A DNA stretch of 64,000 nt from Flavobacteriales bacterium UBA952 (GTDB taxonomy: Bacteria > Bacteroidota > Bacteroidia > Flavobacteriales_D > Crocinitomicaceae). Below are positions 56,801 to 64,000 of this stretch, piece by piece. The first letter of the stretch is position 1. Each line of letters opens with the position of its first letter. The stretch spans positions 1 through 64,000 of the forward strand of contig CAJJBU010000004.1 in assembly GCA_905182495.1 (NCBI GenBank), read 5' to 3'. Under the pieces are notes generated by a model. That model worked only from the letters and a program-made list of their open reading frames with translations, was not told the DNA's origin and did not search any database. Position numbers and translations under genes: made by a program.

Positions 56801-57645
56801 TCTATAAAGGAAAGGTTTCCATGACAAATGGTGCATTCGAATTCTCCTTTGTGATCCCTAAGGATATAGCCCTAAATTATGGAAAAGGTAAGATTAGTTA
56901 TTATGGTTACGCTGATCAAATAGATGCTGGTGGCTATGATACCTCGTTTGTCATAGGAGGCATTGATCCAAATGGGATTTCAGACAATATCGGACCGGAA
57001 ATAACGCTTTTCATGAATGATGAGAATTTTGTAAGTGGCGGTCAAACGGATTTTGAACCTATTCTTCTTGCAAAAATATTTGATGAAAATGGTGTAAACA
57101 CAGTAGGTAACGGCATTGGCCATGATATCACGGCGATTTTAGATGGGAATTCTTCTGAACCTTTTATATTAAATGATTTCTATGTCGCCGATCTGGATTC
57201 CTATCAATCGGGTGAATTGCGATTTCAATTTGATGGATTGACTCCAGGAAGGCATACCCTAGAATTTAAAATTTGGGACGTTAATAATAATTCATCCAAA
57301 AGCATTATTGAGTTTGTAGTCGTGGATAATGAAAATTTGTCTTTACAAAATGTATTGAATTATCCAAACCCATTTACAAGTTCCACAGAGTTCATGTTTG
57401 AGCATTCATTTGCTTGTAATGAATTAGAAGTTCAAATTCAAATATTTACAGTTTCGGGTAAGTTAGTACAGACCTTAAACGACGTTATACAGACCCAAGG
57501 CTTCCGTGTGAATCAAATATTTTGGGATGGTAAAGACGTTTTTGGCGATCAATTGGCAAAAGGAGTTTATATTTACCGCGTGAAAGTTAAAGATGTAAAT
57601 GGTCAAACTGCAGAAAAAACTGAGAAATTGGTCATTTTAAAATAA
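53824..57645 (+). CDS. porU: T9SS C-terminal signal peptidase/sortase PorU
   Basis: 1273 residues with a signal peptide (FSLFSLTISFCQE). It removes C-terminal sorting domains of T9SS cargo and attaches the cargo to A-LPS. A gingipain-type (C25) peptidase domain lies at ~520-910 with the catalytic dyad His783 (LNYVGHGGEVGLAEE) and Cys817 (LFVSATCEFTKYDDPS), 34 residues apart, close to the spacing in RgpB. Beta-domains follow, and the C-terminus has a T9SS type A-like module: NYPNPFTSSTEFMF, IFTVSGKLVQTL, GVYIYRVKVKD. porV starts 55 nt downstream. The divergent region upstream shows no perfect -7 box. Confidence 0.95.
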   Translation: MTKTLFFSFSLFSLTISFCQEFSETIKWNEPINIENGDNSYLAPNFVNVHYDNGVPTYYVKRSLKESNLKLSTLEFTTELALKSEVQFLKELEINVPEGIALDVKFTFSSHKPFLVISGLPFLKEGGQVKRITSLKVIAQKQASLVNKDFATESVLRAGSGDWYKIAIQNDGIYKIDYNFLNSIGIDVDGLNPKHVHIFGNGDGKLPERNNLPRTDDIAQNSVEYIGAGDNLFNTNDYLLFYGWGPNRWVANGNAEFEQIKNIYSDYSYYFINVNPDRLPQEIITSPILSGVADADVDIYDFRTCYENDLYSLVGGGQRWYGELFDIDLEQTFNFSVPNISSDPVVFKTSIATNATSGAGTLQKYAVNGLTLEESILPHTSIDFVRSSKVFSLPSSSSSSIPLKITIQRNSPSVMTYLDRILLNAKRSLVFYGSQLGFRNLTGMQSGIGDFQISNFPSTGFVWDLSDRHHPKRITGSFDSNTFHFLDSLSYREYTASNGGTYFNAEFIGPVEFQNLHALEQVDYLIVTHPDFLSQAKRLADLHRNEGLTVHVVTSNQIYNEFSSGGKDAVAIRSFAKMFYDRAFSNPATAPKYLLLFGDGTYDPKNRVPDNNNFMLTYQVLGSENHISALVTDDFYGMLDDDEAITGSDLLDIGIGRILVSSATIAQQQVDKIEHYLKNGSDLFGNAGASCCLEDNSLNTFGDWRQKYVQVADDEESGYFINNDTEPQYLHTKQNHNEMNCDKLYLDAFPQQTSAGGQRYPDVVSAITNRVERGTLILNYVGHGGEVGLAEERVVTIPQINSWNNINALTLFVSATCEFTKYDDPSRVSAGEWASLNPSGGAIALMTTTRSVYFGVNTTTGNKFFQNVFDRNPDGTPLAFGDIVMRTKNETGSSDNKRSFTLIGDPALKIALPSLNVVTDSINGLSPEIAIDTIRALSKVIIKGHIEDHLGNPVTGLNGVLTPSIFDKIKLQTTLGQDLYSPEIEYELQRNVIYKGKVSMTNGAFEFSFVIPKDIALNYGKGKISYYGYADQIDAGGYDTSFVIGGIDPNGISDNIGPEITLFMNDENFVSGGQTDFEPILLAKIFDENGVNTVGNGIGHDITAILDGNSSEPFILNDFYVADLDSYQSGELRFQFDGLTPGRHTLEFKIWDVNNNSSKSIIEFVVVDNENLSLQNVLNYPNPFTSSTEFMFEHSFACNELEVQIQIFTVSGKLVQTLNDVIQTQGFRVNQIFWDGKDVFGDQLAKGVYIYRVKVKDVNGQTAEKTEKLVILK

Positions 57646-57700
57646 TCATAACAATAAAACCTTGCCTTTTGCGTATAGTTATTACTTATTTACACAATCT

Positions 57701-58963
57701 ATGAAGAATCTATTTTTAGCCGCCATTTTGATTTCCTTGTCATTTACGGGATTTGCTCAGCCGACAGGTGGGAGTGGCGTTACGGATGATGATCTGCAAT
57801 TAAATACGATTACAACTGCACTGCCATTCATGTCAATTACACCTGATTCTAGGGCCGGTGGAATGGGAGATGCGGGTACTGCATTGAGCCCTTCTTCAAC
57901 TTCGGTTTATTGGAATACATCCATTCTTAGTTTTTCTGATCAAAACTCGGAAATTAGCTTGTCTTATACGCCTTGGTTGCGCCAACTTACCAACGATATA
58001 CATTTATCCTATTTATCAGGATACTATAAAATCAATAAATCTCATACAATAGGAGGAGCTTTGCGTTACTTTAGTTTGGGTGAAATTACTTTTACTGATG
58101 CTTCAGGAAATGTGATTCGAGATGATAAACCAAGTGAATTTGAGCTTACAGGTGCCTATGCTTTTCGTCTTTCTAATAGGACCAGCTTAGGAATTAATGG
58201 AAAGTTCGCCTATTCTAATCTAACGGGAGGCTTAACGGTGGGTGGTGTGAATACAAAGCCGGGGGTCGTTGGTGCTGCAGACATCTCATTTACCTATTAC
58301 AATGATGACGCTAAAATAGGTAAGACAGATGGGGTCTATACTTTTGCAACAACCATCAATAATATCGGTAATAAGGTTGCTTATTCCGAGCTTTCATCTA
58401 GAGATTTTATTCCAATGAATTTAAAAATTGGCAATAGCTTTTTAGCGAATTTTGACGCTTATAACAAAGTGACTTTCTCTCTAGATCTTCAGAAATTATT
58501 AGTTCCGACACCCCCAAATTTTTATTGGAATGGCTCTGAGTATATTATGACCTCTGGTCTAGACCCCGATGTTGGGGTGATTAATGGAATGCTTCAGTCT
58601 TTTTATGATGCCCCCGGAAATGTCGTCGTTGATGAGGACGATGTACCTATTCAAGATGCCGATGGAAACTTTGAGGTGGTTAAAGGAACGCGTTTTAAAG
58701 AAGAATTATCAGAAATAAATATTGCTTTTGGTACCGAGTGGTGGTACAATGACGTCTTTGCCGTTCGCGCAGGCGTCTTCTTTGAAAGTAAAAATAAAGG
58801 GAATCGTCAATTCATGAACCTCGGTGCAAGCTTAAAATACAATATGTTTGCTATTGACTTTTCTTATTTGGCTTCCCTAAACGGTAGACAGAGCCCATTG
58901 GCAAATACCTTGCGTTTTACGGTACGATTGTATCTAGATCAGGCGGGTGCGGGTGGCGAATAA
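57701..58963 (+). CDS. porV: T9SS outer-membrane shuttle protein PorV (LptO)
   Basis: 420 residues from the ATG at 57701, which gives the signal peptide MKNLFLAAILISLSFTGFAQ; an upstream in-frame ATG at 57662 is less likely. It is a FadL-like outer-membrane barrel that carries cargo from the Sov translocon to PorU. Markers are ITPDSRAGGMGDAGTALSPSSTSVYWNTSILSF near the N-terminus and the closing AFGTEWWYNDVFAVRAGVFFESKNKGNRQFMNLGASLKY. It forms an operon with porU, the usual arrangement in Flavobacteriia. Confidence 0.95.
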   Translation: MKNLFLAAILISLSFTGFAQPTGGSGVTDDDLQLNTITTALPFMSITPDSRAGGMGDAGTALSPSSTSVYWNTSILSFSDQNSEISLSYTPWLRQLTNDIHLSYLSGYYKINKSHTIGGALRYFSLGEITFTDASGNVIRDDKPSEFELTGAYAFRLSNRTSLGINGKFAYSNLTGGLTVGGVNTKPGVVGAADISFTYYNDDAKIGKTDGVYTFATTINNIGNKVAYSELSSRDFIPMNLKIGNSFLANFDAYNKVTFSLDLQKLLVPTPPNFYWNGSEYIMTSGLDPDVGVINGMLQSFYDAPGNVVVDEDDVPIQDADGNFEVVKGTRFKEELSEINIAFGTEWWYNDVFAVRAGVFFESKNKGNRQFMNLGASLKYNMFAIDFSYLASLNGRQSPLANTLRFTVRLYLDQAGAGGE

Positions 58964-59109
58964 AATTTAGTTCTGCATCGTATACCTTCAATAGACGAAG
59001 CCTAAGTTTATTTGTCATTTTAAGATTCATTTTCTTTTAAGCCATAAACTGGTTTTATATTAATTTTTCACTGTTCTCAATTCCTTAGTGTTACCTAGAG
59101 CACTTTATT

Positions 59110-59117
59110 TATATTTG
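59110..59117 (+). promoter_or_regulatory. -7 box of the bioB-bioF operon
   Basis: Plus strand TATATTTG, a perfect TAnnTTTG, 4 nt ahead of the ATG at 59122. No BirA-type operator was expected or seen, since the local BirA lacks a DNA-binding domain. Confidence 0.6.
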
Positions 59118-59121
59118 TATT

Positions 59122-60231
59122 ATGAAATGTAATCCTGAATATTCTTCCAAAGAGGCTTTATTAAGTTTATATCAAAAGCCATTATTAGAGCTTGTTTTTG
59201 AGGCCGCTACGATACATCGTAAATACCATAACTCGCGAGAGGTTCAGATGTCTTCATTGTTAAGTATTAAAACAGGAGGCTGCCCCGAGGATTGCGGATA
59301 TTGTCCTCAGGCTGCAAGATACCACACTGATGTAGATGCGCATAAACTAATGAATGTTGATGAAGTTTTAAACCAAGCAAAAAATGCCAAGGCAAATGGG
59401 TCTTCTAGGCTTTGTATGGGGGCTGCATGGAGAGAAATTAGAGACAATAAAGATTTTGATAAAGTCGTTGAAATGGTTCAGGGTGTCAATGAAATGGGGA
59501 TGGAGGTTTGCTGCACCCTTGGTATGATGTCCGAAGGTCAAGCTAAAAGACTTAAGAATGCAGGGTTGTTTGCATACAACCATAATTTAGATAGCTCAAA
59601 AGAATTTTATTCCGATGTAATATCAACACGAGAATATGAACAAAGGCTAGATACAATTGACAATGCGCGAAAAGCAGGTATTTCAGTTTGTTCAGGAGGA
59701 ATTATCGGAATGGGTGAGACAGAAGAAGACAGAGTCGGGCTTTTAATGAGTTATATGGAGATGGAGAACCCTCCGGAGTCCATTCCTATCAATGCCCTTG
59801 TTGCGGTTGAAGGAACCCCATTAGAAGATCAAAAGCCTATAGAACAATGGGAACTAATCAGAATGGTAGCTACGACTCGTATTGCTTTTCCAGAATCTAT
59901 CGTTCGTTTATCTGCTGGTAGAACCAAAATGTCAATGGAAGCACAAGCAATGTGTTTTCTTGGGGGTGCAGGTTCAATCTTTGCTGGTGATAAATTATTA
60001 ACAACGCCTAATCCTGAATTCAATGAGGATAAGGAGATGTTTAAGATTTTGGGACTTGTTGCCAAGGAGTCATTTGCGGATGGAGAGCAACCTGTTACGA
60101 ATCCAGATCCGATTTTATTAGAAAAAAAGAGGCTTGCCAAACAAAGAGAATTGGAGCTTGAGGCGGCTAAATCAAAAGTACAAGACGATACATTTGAGCC
60201 AAGAAAAGTGAGAACAGTCGATTCGTTATAA
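59122..60231 (+). CDS. bioB: Biotin synthase
   Basis: 369 residues. A radical-SAM enzyme that inserts sulfur into dethiobiotin. The [4Fe-4S] motif C-x3-C-x2-C is at Cys54, Cys58 and Cys61 (GGCPEDCGYCPQAARY). The [2Fe-2S]-related residues include the Cys in SRLCMGAAW, the two in MEVCCTLGM, and the Arg of IVRLSAGRTKM. The C-terminal ~30 residues are a charged tail common in this group. Its TAA overlaps the bioF ATG by one base (TAATG), so the two are translationally coupled. Confidence 0.97.
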   Translation: MKCNPEYSSKEALLSLYQKPLLELVFEAATIHRKYHNSREVQMSSLLSIKTGGCPEDCGYCPQAARYHTDVDAHKLMNVDEVLNQAKNAKANGSSRLCMGAAWREIRDNKDFDKVVEMVQGVNEMGMEVCCTLGMMSEGQAKRLKNAGLFAYNHNLDSSKEFYSDVISTREYEQRLDTIDNARKAGISVCSGGIIGMGETEEDRVGLLMSYMEMENPPESIPINALVAVEGTPLEDQKPIEQWELIRMVATTRIAFPESIVRLSAGRTKMSMEAQAMCFLGGAGSIFAGDKLLTTPNPEFNEDKEMFKILGLVAKESFADGEQPVTNPDPILLEKKRLAKQRELELEAAKSKVQDDTFEPRKVRTVDSL

Positions 60232-61307
60232 TGAATGAGCAGCTTATAAAAAAGTTGCTAGATCGAAAAGAATCCGGATCATTCCGTGAGCTTTTCGTTC
60301 CAAATCTTGAAAGAGATTTTTTTTCCAATGATTATTTAGGGATGGCTCGCGACAATTCAATTCCAGTCCCACAAAAAAGAGGCGCGACAGGATCCCGTTT
60401 GTTATCAGGAAACTCTTCCGAAGCCGAAGATTGCGAGCAATTCTTAGCGGAGCATTTTCATGCACAAGCATCATTGGTCTTTAACTCTGGATATGCTGCC
60501 AATTTAGGTCTCTTATCTTCTGTTTTACAGCGTGGAGATTCTGTTTTTTATGACCAATATATTCATGCGAGTTCACGAGACGGTATTCGCCTGTCTTATG
60601 CTGAGTCAATTGCTTTTAAACATAATGATTGTGATGATTTAATAAGGAAGCTAGGTAAAAGTAAATCAACGACCAATTATGTTCTTGTTGAGTCCTTATA
60701 CTCTATGGATGGCGATTTTTCCCCTTTAAAACAAATCGTTGATATTTGTGAGGCGCATAATGCCTATTTAATCGTTGATGAAGCACATACGGGAGCTGTT
60801 TTTGGAGCCTTAGGTAAGGGTGTTATCCATAAGGAAGACTTAACTCATCGTATTTTTGCTCGAATAATGACTTTTGGCAAGGGCTACGGTTTTCATGGTG
60901 CTGTTATTCTAGGGGCAATCACCTTAAAGGATTACTTGATTAATTTTTCCAGATCATTTATTTACTCAACGGCCCTCCCTGTTGGAGATTACACCAAGAT
61001 AAAGTCGCTTGTTGGAGATTTGAATATAGGCGAAAAGCAAAATAAATTAGAAAAAAACATTGCGTTATTTAGAAGGCTAAATGAAAAACTTTCTTTTTCT
61101 TCGGATATCAAATCCCCGATTCAAATACTTGAATTCTCAGATATAAGTCTACTTCCGAAAGTCGTAAAAAAAATTAAAGAAAAGGGTATTTACACTAAAA
61201 GTATTTTACCTCCAACCGTGCCTGAAGGCAAATCAAGGCTTAGGATTTGTATTCATTCCTACAACACAAAAGAAGAAATAGAGCTTATATCCAGTGCGCT
61301 AAAATAA
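60231..61307 (+). CDS. bioF: 8-amino-7-oxononanoate synthase-like aminotransferase (BioF family)
   Basis: 358 residues, slightly short for the family. A PLP-dependent alpha-oxoamine synthase that condenses pimeloyl-ACP with alanine. Visible motifs are GATGSRLLSGNSSEAEDCE, the substrate loop LVFNSGYAANLGLLSS, LIVDEAHTGAVFGALGKG and the PLP lysine Lys217 in MTFGKGYGFHGAVILG. The coupling to bioB supports the biotin role over the related Kbl or sphingolipid enzymes. bioA, bioD and bioC are not in the window. Confidence 0.9.
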   Translation: MNEQLIKKLLDRKESGSFRELFVPNLERDFFSNDYLGMARDNSIPVPQKRGATGSRLLSGNSSEAEDCEQFLAEHFHAQASLVFNSGYAANLGLLSSVLQRGDSVFYDQYIHASSRDGIRLSYAESIAFKHNDCDDLIRKLGKSKSTTNYVLVESLYSMDGDFSPLKQIVDICEAHNAYLIVDEAHTGAVFGALGKGVIHKEDLTHRIFARIMTFGKGYGFHGAVILGAITLKDYLINFSRSFIYSTALPVGDYTKIKSLVGDLNIGEKQNKLEKNIALFRRLNEKLSFSSDIKSPIQILEFSDISLLPKVVKKIKEKGIYTKSILPPTVPEGKSRLRICIHSYNTKEEIELISSALK

Positions 61308-61320
61308 CGTAAAGAATTGT

Positions 61321-62625
61321 TTATCCTCCGAAATCGTCGAAACGTACATTTTCATCTGGAACACCCCAATCGTCACACATTTTGATAACGGCTTGATTCA
61401 TTAAAGGTGGACCACAGAAATAGACCTCAAGGTCTTCTGGAGAATCATGTTTTTCAAGGTATTGATCCATCACAACCTGATGAACAAATCCACTGAAACC
61501 ATCGCCATTTGGATCTTCACAATTTTCTTTATTAACCCAATTGTCTTCTGGTAATGCATCAGAAAGCACCAAGTAAAATTTAAAATTCGAAAATTCTTTC
61601 TCTAAGTCTCTGAAATAATGGATGTAAAATAATTCAGCTCTTGATCGACCACCGTACCAATAGGTAACTTTTCTTCCGGTCTGAAGTGTTTTAAATAATT
61701 CGTATAAATGTGATCGCATTGGGGCCATACCTGCTCCACCGCCAATGTATAGCATTTCGGCATCAGAATCATTAATAAAGAATTCTCCATAAGGGCCTGA
61801 TATTGTAACGTCGTCACCCTCTTTAAGGCCAAAGATGTATGAGGACGCAATCCCAGGATTTATGTCAGCCCATTTATCATTGGCGCGATCCCATGGTGGA
61901 GCCGCAACCCTAACATTAAGCATGATTTTCCTACCTTCAGCTGGATAAGAAGCCATGGAGTATGCTCGTACAACCTCTTCATTGTTTTTCATTACAAGGT
62001 CTCTAATGGCGAATTTACCTTCAGACCAATCTTTCTCAAATTTATTAGGTTCCCCAGGATGATCTTGAGGATGCGCTGTAATATCCATTTCAGAAAACTT
62101 AACTTCTGTTTCAGGAATATTAATTTGGATATATCCACCAGCTCTGTAATTCATGTCTTCTGGGATATCAACAATGAATTCCTTAATGTATGTCGCAACA
62201 TTATAGTTTGAAGAAACCTTCGCTTTCCATTCTTTAATACCAAGTACTTCCTCTTCAATATGAATTTTCATATTTTCCTTTACTTTAACTTGGCATCCAA
62301 GTCTATGGTTAGAGGCAATTTCTTTTCTCGAGAAATGAGGTGCTTCAGTTGGGAGAATTTCACCCCCACCTTCATTGACTTGACAGATACATTGAACGCA
62401 AGTCCCACCTCCACCACATGCGGATGGTAAAAATATCCCTGAACTTCCAAGTGTACTGAGTAAGGTGCCGCCACCATCTACTTCGAGCATCCGCTCTCCA
62501 TTGTTAATATCAATCACCAATTTTCCTTTTGGTGAAATTTTAGCCTTTACAAACAAAAGCATTGAGGTCAATAATAAAATGACCGATAAAAATGCGATTA
62601 ACGTTATGATAAGTATCGTTCCCAT
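61321..62625 (-). CDS. nqrF: Na+-translocating NADH:quinone reductase subunit F
   Basis: 434 residues. The entry point of the Na+-NQR: it oxidises NADH and passes electrons through FAD and a 2Fe-2S centre. There is one N-terminal helix (ILIITLIAFLSVILLLTSMLLF). The ferredoxin-like cysteines are Cys70, Cys76, Cys79 and Cys111 (LPSACGGGGTCVQCICQV, HRLGCQV). The FAD domain contains RAYSMASYPAE, and the NADH domain contains GGGAGMAPMRSHLYEL and EVYFCGPPLMNQAVIK. It is the last gene of the nqr operon and converges with bioF, 13 nt apart. Confidence 0.97.
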   Translation of the reverse strand: MGTILIITLIAFLSVILLLTSMLLFVKAKISPKGKLVIDINNGERMLEVDGGGTLLSTLGSSGIFLPSACGGGGTCVQCICQVNEGGGEILPTEAPHFSRKEIASNHRLGCQVKVKENMKIHIEEEVLGIKEWKAKVSSNYNVATYIKEFIVDIPEDMNYRAGGYIQINIPETEVKFSEMDITAHPQDHPGEPNKFEKDWSEGKFAIRDLVMKNNEEVVRAYSMASYPAEGRKIMLNVRVAAPPWDRANDKWADINPGIASSYIFGLKEGDDVTISGPYGEFFINDSDAEMLYIGGGAGMAPMRSHLYELFKTLQTGRKVTYWYGGRSRAELFYIHYFRDLEKEFSNFKFYLVLSDALPEDNWVNKENCEDPNGDGFSGFVHQVVMDQYLEKHDSPEDLEVYFCGPPLMNQAVIKMCDDWGVPDENVRFDDFGG

Positions 62626-62627
62626 AA

Positions 62628-63320
62628 TTAGTTGAGGTTGTTTTCTGTTTTAATATCAATTGTAGTCGTAACGGCTTCGGTATTTTCACTAGGTGCTTCT
62701 TTACCGTATTTAATTCCCATAAAGCTCATGAATGCCATTCCCATAAGACCTGTTACAATAAAGGTGATTCCGAGTCCTCTTAATGGACCGGGGACATTTG
62801 AATACCTCAGTTTTTCTCGAATAGCGGCAATGGCTACAATGGCTATAAACCAACCTATTCCTGATCCCAATGAAAATGCAGTGGCATCTAATATCGTTGA
62901 GTATTGTCTTTCTTGCATAAACAAGGCGCCTCCTAGAATAGAACAATTCACAGCGATAAGCGGTAAGAAAATACCCAGGGCTCCATATAGAGCAGGTGCA
63001 AATTTCTCAACCAACATCTCAACCAATTGAACGATTGAAGCTACAACAGCTATATACATGATAAACGATAGAAAGCTTAAATCTAATTCAGCGTATTCGT
63101 CACCAAGCCAAGAAAGAGCACCTTCTTTGAGGACGTAGTTTTCAAGTAAAAAATTCACAGGTACCGTAACGGCTAAAACGAAAATTACGGCGGCTCCCAA
63201 ACCTACTGCTGTTTTAACAGTTTTAGAAACTGCTAGGTAGGAGCACATCCCGAGAAAGTATGCGAAAATCATGTTCTCGGAAAAAATAGCTTTTACAAAT
63301 ATATCAAGAGTACTTTCCAT
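62628..63320 (-). CDS. nqrE: Na+-translocating NADH:quinone reductase subunit E
   Basis: 230 residues, longer than the usual ~200 because of a C-terminal tail (KYGKEAPSENTEAVTTTIDIKTENNLN). Six helices form the sodium-channel half-pair with NqrD, as in the RnfA/NqrE family: FVKAIFSENMIFAYFLGMCSYLAVS at the start, then IFLPLIAVNCSILGGALFMQER with the Cys that belongs to the shared NqrD/NqrE iron site. It starts 10 nt after the nqrD stop and ends 2 nt before nqrF. Confidence 0.96.
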   Translation of the reverse strand: MESTLDIFVKAIFSENMIFAYFLGMCSYLAVSKTVKTAVGLGAAVIFVLAVTVPVNFLLENYVLKEGALSWLGDEYAELDLSFLSFIMYIAVVASIVQLVEMLVEKFAPALYGALGIFLPLIAVNCSILGGALFMQERQYSTILDATAFSLGSGIGWFIAIVAIAAIREKLRYSNVPGPLRGLGITFIVTGLMGMAFMSFMGIKYGKEAPSENTEAVTTTIDIKTENNLN

Positions 63321-63330
63321 TGTTGTTTTT

Positions 63331-64000
63331 TTAATGTTCTTCGATTAGCGCTTTATTTCTAGAGCGTTGAACCCAAATAATAATACCTACGATGATTAAG
63401 GCCATTGGAGGTAAAATCATAAGATTATTGTTTTGGTAACCCAGTTCGTACAATCCAGACTCTTCACCTGGTAGTGGATTTCCAAATATCGGAATGCCCA
63501 TGAGTGTGCCAGAACCCAAAAGCTCTCTAAATACAGCTACAATTATAAGAATGGCGCCGTAACCTATTCCATTTCCAAAGCCATCTAGAATCGATGGCCA
63601 GGGTTTGTTTGCCATTGCAAATGCCTCAAGGCGACCCATGATAATACAATTGGTAATAATAAGTCCCACAAAAACCGATAGTTTTTCTGAAAGATCAGGA
63701 AGATAAGCAGCCAAAACTTGGTCAACGATAATAACCAGAGAGGCAACAATAAGCAATTGAACAATGATTCTAATTCTAGAGGGAATTAAATTTCTTAAAA
63801 GAGAAACAATCCAGTTTCCCATAATGATCACAAAAAGAACAGACAGTGACATGACAATCGCCTGATTTACTTGCACAGTAATCGCTAATGCAGAACAGAT
63901 ACCCAATACCTGAATAGTCACGGGGTTGTTATCCGTTAATGGATCGGTAATGAGCTTTTTATTCTTCTTCGAAAATAGAGGCTCTGAAGATTTTTTTTCA
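63331..64000 (-). CDS. nqrD: Na+-translocating NADH:quinone reductase subunit D, 5' end cut by window edge
   Basis: Minus-strand frame open to the edge, so the true start lies outside the window or close to it. Reading past the internal GTG at 63921 gives the expected leader SKKNKKLITDPLTDNNPVTIQVLGICSALAIT, as in NqrD. Six helices follow, with IITNCIIMGRLEAFAMANKPWPS carrying the conserved Cys of the iron site shared with NqrE. It makes the sodium-translocating core with NqrE. nqrA-C must lie beyond the right edge. Confidence 0.95.
   Translation of the reverse strand, partial: EKKSSEPLFSKKNKKLITDPLTDNNPVTIQVLGICSALAITVQVNQAIVMSLSVLFVIIMGNWIVSLLRNLIPSRIRIIVQLLIVASLVIIVDQVLAAYLPDLSEKLSVFVGLIITNCIIMGRLEAFAMANKPWPSILDGFGNGIGYGAILIIVAVFRELLGSGTLMGIPIFGNPLPGEESGLYELGYQNNNLMILPPMALIIVGIIIWVQRSRNKALIEEH

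Overview
The window reads as a chromosomal segment of a marine or freshwater-type Bacteroidetes bacterium (Flavobacteriales, possibly Crocinitomicaceae/Cryomorphaceae-like). The evidence is type IX secretion (T9SS) and gliding genes (gldJ, a porP/sprF-family gene, porU, porV), T9SS type B sorting tails, SprB-type repeats, Na+-translocating NADH:quinone reductase (nqr), many lipoproteins with an L-x-S-C lipobox, AT-rich intergenic DNA, and a recurring Bacteroidetes -7 promoter box TAnnTTTG just upstream of eleven genes. No tRNA, rRNA, CRISPR, insertion sequence or phage module was found. The window cuts an AI-2E-type permease at the left edge and nqrD at the right edge.

Layout. 1-2.1 kb: permease and a TPR-like lipoprotein. 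2.2-9.5 kb (minus): one giant secreted adhesin with about 20 SprB-like repeats and a type B tail, frame-broken between about 3.2 and 4.26 kb. 9.7-16.2 kb (plus): RND pump, adaptor, TolC-like channel and a DUF1295 membrane protein. 16.2-23.2 kb: exonuclease, msrC, Ig-like lipoprotein, fmt, MATE exporter, an 86-residue unknown, an SLC13-type symporter and a small Lys/Cys-rich secreted protein. 23.3-29.9 kb: psd, cdsA, a DUF2007-like gene, ftsH and rsfS (minus); birA (plus); SRPBCC and pyrE (minus); and a broken NUDIX gene facing pyrE. 29.9-39.2 kb: valS, OmpA-like, gpx, gyrB, endonuclease, TonB-like, gcvH, prfB. 39.3-48.5 kb (plus): a long collagen-like protein with a C-terminal S74 chaperone domain (frame-broken at several points in its repeats), followed 4 nt later by a 1399-residue T9SS type B protein. 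48.5-59 kb: murF, gldJ, porP/sprF-like (minus), porU and porV (plus). 59.1-61.3 kb: bioB-bioF. 61.3-64 kb (minus): nqrF, nqrE, nqrD.

How the genes fit together. PorU (sortase) and PorV (shuttle) handle proteins delivered by T9SS; GldJ is a gliding/T9SS lipoprotein; PorP/SprF-family proteins are linked to type B substrates. Two such substrates are encoded here, the SprB-repeat adhesin and the 1399-residue protein, so part of the machinery and two clients lie within 64 kb. The collagen/S74 protein has the form of a trimeric fibre and is probably co-expressed with the second client. The rest is housekeeping: phospholipid synthesis (cdsA, psd), membrane proteolysis (ftsH), biotin synthesis and attachment (bioB, bioF, birA), translation (fmt, valS, prfB, rsfS) and respiration (nqr).

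The clearest oddities are three clusters of reading-frame breaks (adhesin, NUDIX, collagen), a GldJ with a roughly 375-residue insert inside its FGE-like domain, and the collagen/S74 plus type B gene pair. The frame breaks could be sequence or assembly error or real decay; the sequence alone cannot decide.
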